Positions 1 to 7,925 of a stretch of 64,000 bases of DNA are shown here, piece after piece. The notes beneath the pieces were generated by a model that saw only the letters and a list, made by a program, of their open reading frames with translations, was not told the origin of the DNA and made no database searches. Source of the stretch: Camarhynchus parvulus (Eukaryota > Chordata > Aves > Passeriformes > Thraupidae); the NCBI RefSeq assembly GCF_901933205.1, contig NC_044572.1, positions 31,320,001 to 31,384,000 of the forward strand, written 5' to 3'. The position numbers were made by a program, and so were the translations under genes. Each line of letters starts with the position of its first letter. Position 1 is the first letter of the stretch.

Positions 1-1530
1 AGCGGACAGAGATGGATAGACCCTTGTACCAGAGGTCCTCGCCTGTCTACAGACAGCGCTACCGGGGTGTAGAGGGGGATTTCTCTTTGAGGAAACAGAG
101 GTCTGTGCTATTTGAAAAGGCGTAGCTGGAAAGATTAAGCTGCGGGCTGACCACGCCGTGTGCTGAATGTCCGTGTTAGCGAGGGAAAGCGTTTCACGCC
201 ACCCTTGCGCCAATTTAGGGGCACACGGGCGGGAGCCAGACTCTCCTGTCGCCTCCCTGGTGGTGCGGCTCCGCTCAGCCGTCTGTCAAGCGCCCAGCGA
301 GGAGGAAGCCTCGCTCCTCGGCGTCCGGCGGCTCCTAGCTCCGCTCCCGCGGTAACGGGGGAAAGCCTCTAGGCGGGGGCTTTGTCCTCGCCCTCCCTGG
401 GCTCCGTGCCCTGGAAAAGGCTGCGTTGCCCCCGTGTTTGCCCCACCGCCCCGTACCTGCTGCCCTGGGCTGGGTAGGTGGGGGTCAGGAGGTGTCCCCT
501 TCGCCCGACACCTTCGCCTAGAATGCGTCACCTGGAAGATTTACGGAGGGGTGACAAACAACTCTCCAGGTGCACGAGGGCTCGGCTTGTTCGGGGAGCG
601 GAGAAGGAGGAATAGGACGTAAACGAGACAAAACGGCCACCAGTCAGAAAGGACCGTGCTGTGCCTGGCGGTCACTGAGCAAAGAGGGTGGTTCATGTCT
701 TCCTTTAACCTCTGCCTGCACCTCTGCACTGCTGTGCTTCACCTGGGACGTTTCCTTCCCTGCCTCCCTGGGCACTTTGGTGGAGACCGGAGCTCCCTGT
801 CGGGCACGGGGCGCAGCGCGGCGGGAGCGGACAGTGCGTGTGCGCCGGTGCCTCCACCTATTGCCTATGTGGGTTTTTTCTCCCGTAGGTGTAAACGTGC
901 CCCAGGTACCCGGGAGCCTCGCCGGTGTCCCCGTCCCGCTGCCCGCCGCGCGTTTCCCAGCCTGGAGCGGCCTGACTGCTCCTCCGCGCAGCCGGCGGGG
1001 AGAGGCGCCCGGCAGAGCCCGGGCTTCTCTCTGGAGAGGGGACACGCCGACCTGTCTGCAGCCGGCGGAGGGGATTCACGATTCACTTCGACGTTGTTTA
1101 TTTATTTGTCTGGATCTGTGTTAAAAAAAAAAAAAAAGCAGAGCTATCTGCGTCTCCAAAAGGTCCCTGTAATTAAATTAGCCCGGGAAGACACCGCGCA
1201 CATGCTGGTGTTGTGCACGCCTGGGGAGGGAGAGGAAGAGGCACTTTCACACCCACTCTGTTTACATCGCCGGTGTGCGCCTAGATCCGATCCGCATCTC
1301 CTCCTTCTTCTCCCCGTTTCTTTCCCTGCCCTCCCCACCCTCCCCACCCCCACCCCCCGCTCTCCCGGTACGCTGTCGCTGTGCACGCATCGGCTCCTGG
1401 GCGGTCATGTAAGTACCGGGAGGCGCCGGCGGGGAGAGCGAGCGCCCGGGCTGAGCGTGCCGGCACCGGGCGGGGCGCAGCGCGGAGCCCCCGCGCCGCT
1501 CCTTCGGTCCTGCCTAGAATAGATTTGTTT
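1..1530. promoter_or_regulatory. CpG island 1 (left edge, may continue outside window)
   Basis: The sequence is GC-rich with many retained CpG dinucleotides, densest at about 780-1080 and 1380-1500, which marks an unmethylated CpG island. Such islands usually cover promoters or the bodies of developmental genes. Several overlapping open frames exist (for example 656-1522 and 570-1124), but they overlap one another in different frames, show no domain and are explained by the shortage of AT-rich stop codons. A 15-A run sits at 1123-1137. An acceptor-like site near 888 and a donor-like site at 1409 are listed separately. The island starts at the window edge, so its true extent and the transcription direction are unknown. 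Whether it is a promoter is inferred. Confidence 0.7.
889..1408 (+). other. Candidate non-coding or UTR exon inside CpG island 1
   Basis: A T-rich tract followed by CTCCCGTAG (AG at 887-888) looks like a 3' splice site. A near-consensus donor, CAT followed by GTAAGTACC (GT at 1409-1410), lies 520 nt downstream. Together they could bound an exon, most likely UTR or lncRNA because no domain-bearing frame crosses it. Splice-like strings arise often by chance in 64 kb. RNA-seq junctions would decide this, and confidence is low. Confidence 0.18.
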
Positions 1531-2430
1531 AAGCTGCTTTCTGGTTTGTTTGTTTTTTTTTTTTCCTATTATATATCACCTTCTCCCATGCACCACTTAC
1601 AGTTAAAAACTACTAAATTCCTCTCCTCAGCGGTATTGATTTCTTTTCATTCTGCTCCGTTAGGAGAGGAGGTAATGCTTCCAGATTACCCCGCGTCTCC
1701 TCCAGACGGTTGACAATTGCAATCGCAGTTTCGGGAAGATAAATGTTACTTTGGGAATTGTGCTTAATTACAAATAATCTAGGAGCTGCTCCGGGTCCGA
1801 TGGTTTAACCACACGTGTTCAAATCATAGTACAAGCTTTTCAAGAGAGTGCCAAGATATAGTAACCGTTTGGAAAATCGGTGTGTAAGACAGGACGTTCC
1901 CATTAAACCGGCTGCCTGAAGCTGGGTCACGCCCCGAAATACATGCTATTTATTTATAAATATACAAATATATAAATGTATATACACATGGGCGCCTGTG
2001 GATGTGTGCGCGTATATGAATGTGTGTGACACACGAATATGCAAACCCTAAAACACCTAAAATCGTAGCCTGCGGAGAACATAGAAGAAAAGGGAAGCTT
2101 CCTACGCATATGTATATGTATGTATATATGTATGTATGTATGTATTTCTTTGTTCTCTCAACTGCACAGAAGTGTCAATATGGAAAAAAAAATTAAAACA
2201 TTTTTGCTTGCTGCTGTTTGTGGAGTGGAAGAACCCCTGGTCTTCCAGGAAAGACGTACCTTCGAAGCACTGTGCCAGGAAGGTTTTGCCCTCGTCCGTT
2301 CACACACTCAGTGTGCACCACAGCCGTCTCCTGAATGCAGAACTCCTGCGATTTGACTTGAGAGACCCTAATATTGATATATTTACTGTTCCTCTTACAA
2401 TGTAGCTGCCACCTTTCCCTGTCGTTATTT
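1531..2430. other. AT-rich intergenic or intronic spacer
   Basis: The sequence falls from CpG-rich to AT-rich. It contains short A/T tracts (about 1945-1980) and a TATG/TA microsatellite, listed separately. I see no coding exon, RNA gene or recognised interspersed repeat. Confidence 0.5.
2107..2146. repeat. (TATG)n / (TA)n microsatellite
   Basis: Alternating TATG and TA units run for about 40 bp and end in four TATG units. This is a simple-sequence repeat, expected to be length-polymorphic, with no evidence of function. Confidence 0.85.
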
Positions 2431-3400
2431 GCCTATATGGCAGAGCAATTAGGTCACCCCCTCGCTCCCTCTCCCCCCTCCTTCCCCAGCAGCCTTATTA
2501 ACTTCGGGGGAGGGGGGCAGACGAGCAGCGGGAGGGAGGCAAGGTGGTGAACAGGTTATTCTCTTAACCCGACCTGGCTGCAGGAGCGAGATGAGCAACA
2601 CTGAACAGATGTCCCCATTTAAGCCATTCTTTTCCCACATGCCTGCTGGATGCTGCCAGGGCGCAGGAAGCTTGCTGCAGACCTGGCCCATTCCCGGCCA
2701 TTATGGCCAAGTTATTCTGGACCAGTGAGCACGAACAAAATGGGCTTCAGATCGCGTGCTTGAGAATAATTCGACTCCGAGCCCTGGAAGAGCCCCCTCC
2801 CCCCATTTTTTTAAGTGTTGGGGGGTGGACAGGGACGTGTCTCAGCTCTGATCGTAGCAGAAGAACTTCTCAAAAGCCCCTTCCCCCTCCCTCTCTTCGG
2901 CAAATATGGTATAATTTACAGAGCAACTTAATAATCCGAGGGCCACCGCAAAAGCCCTTTGCGTTGTAAACCGCTTCTAATTACCTGCCAGAGCAATTAG
3001 CTGACTATCACGAAGAAATTAGATCGCTCAATGTAGCATAAATAATGCGAATAATTTTGTAAGGAGAATGGAAAGCGAGACCTGGTGTTTCTTTATAAGG
3101 AAATAACACCTCGTACTGTATGAACCCTACATGAACACATATTAATGTCTAGGCATGCACGGAAATGAATCCGAACATGAACCCTCTGGCTTAGATTCAG
3201 CACTTTCTTCATTTGCATATGCGGGGTGAAAGTCGGCTTCCAGGCGTTTAGATACAGAGCTCTTCCAGATCACAGTAATTAACACATAGCGACTTCAATA
3301 GGAAAACCTGTTTTCCAGATGATTTTTACAATGCAGCTTTATGTCTCATTTGGCAGTTTAAATAGCTGGAGTTGTTTTCTGGCTGCATCTCCACTATCAT
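2431..3400. promoter_or_regulatory. Putative conserved regulatory block with homeodomain and octamer motifs
   Basis: This stretch lies between CpG islands 1 and 2. It holds repeated TAATTA/CAATTAG cores (2447-2452, 2978-2983, 2995-3000 and others), a perfect POU octamer ATTTGCAT at 3211-3218, and the 12-mer CAGAGCAATTAG at both 2441-2452 and 2989-3000. A C-rich tract at 2457-2487 is followed by a G-rich tract at 2505-2540. No frame encodes a recognisable protein. The mix of intact CpGs, homeodomain cores and non-repetitive sequence resembles vertebrate developmental enhancers or CNEs. Conservation itself is inferred, because no alignment was possible. Confidence 0.4.
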
Positions 3401-4455
3401 CTGTTGAGCATATTTTGCCTAGAATATTGACCAAAACTTCCGAACCCATTTTTTTAAACACAGATGACTAATATACTGAACATGCCTAGAGTTTTCGAGA
3501 GGTGTTTTTTTTTTTCTTTCCTCATATGGTTAGTTCGTCGAGAAAATGTTATGAATCGCCTTATAAGTTTATGCTGTTTAACAACTATTATTTTCTTCTT
3601 TCTGCGTTTCACCTTGAAGGATCACAAGCCTTTACTCTATTTTCACTGCTTCAATATTTGATCTCAAGAGGAAAACGGGGGTTTTTTTCAGTTAAAAATT
3701 TACGTGTAGTAGACAGTCTGCAGGGATTTAAATGTGTGTGTATAACAATCAGGTTATTAAATTTAAATATTGGCGAAATATTTGTTCACGCTGCTGGATC
3801 TACAGCTGCGGAATTGAGGAAGGAGTTTGTGCCCAGGAGTGTGGTGTAATGAAAGTGCCTTTACAGATGAATTCAGCTAAAGTGGATTGATTTCTTTTCT
3901 GTTGTGTTTCCCCCTCTACCCCCGCCCCCGTACTGAGAAAAGTGCTAGTCACAAAGCTAGACGTGAAGGTGCCTGATGGTAGTGAAGATCATCCCAGCCC
4001 AAACTGCAGCTGCTTACTGCTCGCAGGCGCTCAGGGATTTAGCGCAACTCGTTAGGAGTGCTCCGGGCTAAGGATAAACACAGTTAATTTGGTTTATCTT
4101 TGATAAATAGGAGCAGCAGCGTATGCTGTGATTCTTTAAATGCGTCTTCGAAGGGGGGCAAAAGCCGAGTGTAAGATCAGATCTTTCATAACTTTTCAGA
4201 CCGTCTCTTTCCTCAGGCTCGGGCAGCAGATATTAAGTGACTCGTTAGACACCCTTGTCCCCAGGTTGTCTCCGAAAAGCTGGAATTTTCTCTGAACACG
4301 ATTTCTAAGCTTCTCCAGGTCTGATGGGGACTGCTCAGCTGTTCCGTAGCCCCCACGTAGCACACTCGGAATTGTACAGCATGTTTAACGATTCTTGTTC
4401 GTCGGCTAATTAGAGAGGGCTTTGAAGCTCCATTACCGGCAACAAAATTATTGCG
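3401..4455. other. Non-coding spacer between regulatory blocks
   Basis: Mixed-composition DNA with scattered CpGs (about 4020-4060, 4300-4440) and one TAATTAG core near 4409. No repeat family or exon is recognised. It could be part of the same regulatory domain as its flanks, but nothing decisive is visible. Confidence 0.4.
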
Positions 4456-4570
4456 GTCAGTTTAGGCCAAATTCTGCGGTCCTTAATGGAGCGAAACTCC
4501 CATTGAAGTCAATGGGACAGAAGTCAATGGACGTTGTGCTCTATTAAGGAGCACAGAATGTGTCCCTTTG
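4456..4570. repeat. Ancient amniote foldback (MITE-like) repeat copy
   Basis: The left side begins GGCCAAATTCTGCGGTCCTT and the right side carries TAAGGAGCACAGAATG, the inverted counterpart. The centre contains CCCATTGAAGTCAATGGG, an almost perfect foldback. This arrangement matches a very old, widely scattered amniote repeat that I recognise from its 'CCATTGAAGTCAATGGG' core and 'GGCCAAATTCTG' end. I cannot give its library name with confidence. The copy is short and diverged. Confidence 0.6.
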
Positions 4571-4599
4571 TGATTCAAAGATTAAAAATCGGTATCGGT

Positions 4600-5115
4600 A
4601 AAAAGTTAAGACGGTCACACTCCCGAGGCAGGATCTCACCCGCGCCCCGGGTAGGGCTCGATCCCTTTCCACCGGGCGGGCTGAGCCCCGCGGCTCCCCA
4701 GAGACGACGCCGAGGGCAGGATCGGTGCCCGGGGTTATTAATCATCAACCGGGGCCAGACAAAAGAGCTTTTCCGGCGGTTCTGAAAGGACCAAAACTTC
4801 GCCCTCCCGGGGGCTTCAGCCCCCCGGGGCCGGCGGGACTGTCAGTGCTGTGGGAGGAATTCGGTCCATCCCGCGGCCCCGGCGCTCCACTGTCCCCTGG
4901 CGCGGAGGGGGCGTCCCGGGCGCGTTCCCTCTCTCCCCCTCCGCGGTGCTCTGTCCCTCCGCTCGCCGTGGCTGATGTCCCCAGTCACAGACCAAAGAGG
5001 TTCCTTTCCCGAGGGAGGCTTTGGATGCCGAGAGTCCTGCAGGAGGACACAGGAAGCGGCCCCTTCAGAGCCCGCAAGCAGCGCACACCCCGTTTGGACA
5101 CCAGCACAGCAGGGC
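4600..5115. promoter_or_regulatory. CpG island 2
   Basis: About 500 bp of dense CpG and GC-rich sequence, including many CCCGGG, GCGCG and CCGCGG strings, stands out sharply from both flanks. Open frames at 4534-4785 and 4725-5135 overlap in different frames and have no domain, so they are treated as by-products of composition. It could be an alternative promoter, an orphan island within a gene body, or a Polycomb-type island of a developmental gene. Direction is not determinable. Confidence 0.7.
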
Positions 5116-5479
5116 TTGGGAAGTCCCGTTCCTAACCCTGACCACCCACCCGCTGCTATCGACGTGATCTGACAGCTAAACTCTGAGCTCGGGTTTAAGG
5201 TGCAGCTTTGGGCTCACCCTTGATCTCTCAAATGGAGTTTGGTTGTGCATTATTAAAAATTTCCTTATTATGGGGGTGAAATAGCACTGGACAAGCGGAA
5301 AAGCCCATTTTACAAAACTGAAGGAAATGCTGCAGGTCACTGAAATATGACTATAGTTCAATATCCTTCCTTTTTGAGACAGAAGAGGGGTGGGACATAG
5401 AAATCTTCCTTTCTTCTTGTTATTGCCCTAGTGGAAAGTAAAAGCCTCCAGGAAAACTTCACAGCGTTTTTCTCAGAAT
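5116..5479. other. Spacer, nothing recognised
   Basis: AT-leaning unique sequence between CpG island 2 and the next motif-rich block. No exon, repeat or structural RNA is visible. Confidence 0.4.
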
Positions 5480-5690
5480 GCAGAGGAGCACACACAGCTG
5501 ATCCTCGAGGAAGCTGTGCACAATTAAGACTCATTTTCTTTCTGCTGGAACAATTAATTGTACAAATGAAAGGTCAGGCATGTGCTTTTCCCATGTTTAT
5601 CAACCACAATAATGAGCCCCTTCTATTTTTTCCCCCAGTGCATTATATTGCAATAAAGTGCTATCGCAGCGCCGTCTCTCTGGGTAAACA
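5480..5690. promoter_or_regulatory. Putative regulatory block next to CpG-rich shoulder
   Basis: Contains the palindromic homeodomain-type site CAATTAATTG at 5551-5560, a CAATTAAG core at 5521, AACCACAATAATGAG near 5602, and intact CpGs at the right end. Sequence texture is unique and CNE-like. Assignment as an enhancer is inference, without conservation data. Confidence 0.3.
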
Positions 5691-5960
5691 TCTTCAAAGG
5701 CGATGCGGCGGAGGCGAGCGGTACGTATATGTATGTACGCACATATATTTAAGAAGAATGCAATGGCCGAGGCGAACGCAGATGCGAGATGTGAGAAGTG
5801 AGGGCTTCCCCAGCCCCGCTGTTCCGCACACCGGCGGCGGAAAGGCGCCTTTTCCCTGTAGCGCTCCCGGAGTGCCGCCGGCCAGGCTGGCTGAGCCCGG
5901 AGGGAGAGTCCTGCCTCCCGGGGCTTCTACGTTCCTCCCAGTTTGGGTTACTTTTGTAGA
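5690..5960. promoter_or_regulatory. Weak CpG-rich shoulder (small CpG island)
   Basis: Clusters of CpG (GCGATGCGGCGGAGGCGAGC at the left end, CACCGGCGGCGGAAAGGCGC in the middle) sit in moderately GC-rich DNA. They are interrupted by a short GTATATGTATGTACGC stretch. The region is shorter and weaker than the three main islands. Promoter activity is possible but not shown. Confidence 0.4.
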
Positions 5961-7255
5961 GGGAGGGACTCCTCCTACTTCTCCGAGGATCCAAATCACC
6001 TCTGCAAATTCTTCTCACTTGCCTCCACATCATAAATCCACCCCCGAAGAGATAGGCTGGCAACTCCTCCATATCCATGACATTACACGATTCTTCTGCT
6101 CACATCTTCAAGTATGCACCAAGTACCTGCCAATTCTAAAAAAATTCAAGAGGCTTCACTTTTTTTTTTTATGCCAGCTTAGTACAGATTCATTGACTAC
6201 ATATCCTAGCAACCTTTGGAAACACAAGTATGATATTCTATATTTTCATCAGCAGGTTCACTTATTTTTTCTATTACTTGGGGAACAGGCAAGTCACCCA
6301 CTGGGATTGTGCTTGGGGGAACACAACTAGTGTTGGCAAAGTGTTTTTCTCCCAGATGATACATGACGCTTCATGCAACTATTCAGGATGTCTACCCTGT
6401 GTAACGTTCTCCTTAACCTCACTGCCCACGCTTACAGTGGATAAATTTTTCACTCCTGACGCATGTGAGGTGATGGAGGAGAATAACCCTACTGAAGCAG
6501 TCTGACGTGTTGTGTCTGTCCAGGTGACCAGGTCTACTTTGATTATTTTATCATGTTGGCCTGAGATACCCAGAAGGTTTCTCAGAAGGGTCAGTCTCCA
6601 TTAGGACCCAAAACATGGGTCTGTTTCTCTTTGGATAGGAATCTTTGTCCTATTTCTTGCAACATTTGTAAGAGCGTGCCCTGTGTACACCTGGCAATTG
6701 TGGACAGGCAAGTTTGGTTTAAACCAGCAGGAGGCTCTGAATGCCTTAAGCTGGCATTTGGATTCAGCGTCATCACCGTAATCAACCCAAGAGAAACATC
6801 CATCTGGAAGGGGAAGAGCTCTGCTGGGCAGGACGCAGCGTGGCCTCTTGAAACGGCCAAAGTAGCGACAGCACTGCATCCCATGAGACCGAGTCCGAAG
6901 AGAATGTGCATACTGAGATTTTAGATCCACTGGATGCAGAGCAGTGATGTCTGCACAAGGAGAAGCCAACACCATTGATCCTGGGGTGTGTAGCTAATTG
7001 TCTAGCAATTGCTCTGTATCAGAGCTGTATGGTAAAAGGCCAGAATGATTTCTGGTAGAAAAACTCATTGCTCCTATGAAAGAATGCTCGTTTTTGTGCA
7101 AATGTAAAAATTGGACAAATTGTTCTTCAAACACTGAGCAGTCTCAGACGAAGTTTACTGTAGTGGCCTGTTTCATAGTGGGAAGGAATAAATGGTAACG
7201 ATGCAAGTACTGACTTTTGCCACAGTGGGATTGAAGGTTGTCCCCGAGCTGGAAA
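5961..7255. other. Non-coding spacer
   Basis: Unique sequence of ordinary composition. A 299-codon frame spans 5431-6330, crossing the CpG-rich shoulder, but it has no ATG at its first position, no domain and a low-complexity tail, so I do not call it a gene. A near-palindromic homeodomain-type patch (AGCAATTGCT) lies at about 7004-7013. No repeat family is recognised. Confidence 0.4.
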
Positions 7256-7925
7256 CAACACTGAGATAAACACGGGCCACGCCGAGATGGCCGAGCCAAA
7301 GCACGGGGAAACACCCCTATCCCCGTGGGAGGGATTCCTGAGTTCCGACAGAGAGCCTGGGCTTCCCTGACAGACCGCGGCCGTGACCTGCGCGACCCGC
7401 AGCCCCCCTCTCCCAAATCACAGCGATGCACACCGGCCACTGCACCTGTACGTGAAACCCAGCCCCCCCAGTGTGCCCAGAGCGAGGACACTCGTGTGCC
7501 CAGCCCGTCCGCCACAACCTGCGCCTTAGCCCCCCGGGAGCGCCGGCGGGCAGCCCGAGCCGGCGGGCGCAGCCCCGGTGCGTTGCCCCGAGCTCCCGCT
7601 CACCGCCGCCCCCTCAATCACGGCCGCCCCGCTGACAGGCTGGGAGGGCGCCGCACAAAAGGCGCGGGCGGGCGCGGCCCTCCCCCCGCCCGGCCCCCGC
7701 CCGCCCCCCGGCCCGGCCCCCCGCCCGCTCCCGCCCCGCTCCGCCCCCGCCGCGGGAGCCGCGCTCGGAGCCGGGGCCGCCGCCGGCCCGAGCGGCGCAG
7801 CGCTCCCGCCGCCAGCAAACGCAAACCCCGCTCTGCCAAAGCGACGCGAGCAGAGCTTGTGCAGGGCGATAGCGGTAAAGCACACGCCTCCTCGCGCTCG
7901 GGTTCAGTGCGATGATAACGAATTG
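7256..7925. promoter_or_regulatory. CpG island 3, best promoter candidate in the window
   Basis: This is the densest CpG/GC block here, with clustered GC boxes (CCGCCC/GGGCGG) at about 7660-7760 and no TATA box. It ends abruptly in AT-rich desert on the right. Donor-like sites exist in both directions: GCG followed by GTAAAG on the plus strand (GT at 7875-7876) and GGCG followed by GTGAGC on the minus strand (GT complementing 7602-7603). A non-coding first exon could therefore run either way. Open frames of up to 196 codons overlap on both strands and are judged spurious. Promoter status fits the composition, but gene and direction are unknown. Confidence 0.7.
7682..7749 (-). other. Dense C-run / minus-strand G-quadruplex-prone tract in island 3
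   Basis: Ten or so runs of three or more C with loops of one to three bases are packed into about 70 bp on the plus strand, so the minus strand carries the matching G runs. Such tracts can form G-quadruplexes or i-motifs near transcription start sites. Formation here is inferred from sequence only. Confidence 0.5.

Noticed and set aside
656..1522. 288-codon open frame in CpG island 1
   Set aside because: It overlaps several other frames on both strands, has no domain or conserved pattern, and lies in CpG-rich DNA where stop codons are rare by composition.
4498..4515. Isolated regulatory palindrome CCCATTGAAGTCAATGGG
   Set aside because: It is explained as the core of the ancient foldback repeat at 4456-4570.
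7325..7915. 196-codon Pro/Arg/Ala-rich frame and its antisense frames in CpG island 3
   Set aside because: Composition is that of translated GC-rich DNA, with comparable frames on both strands. No domain is present.
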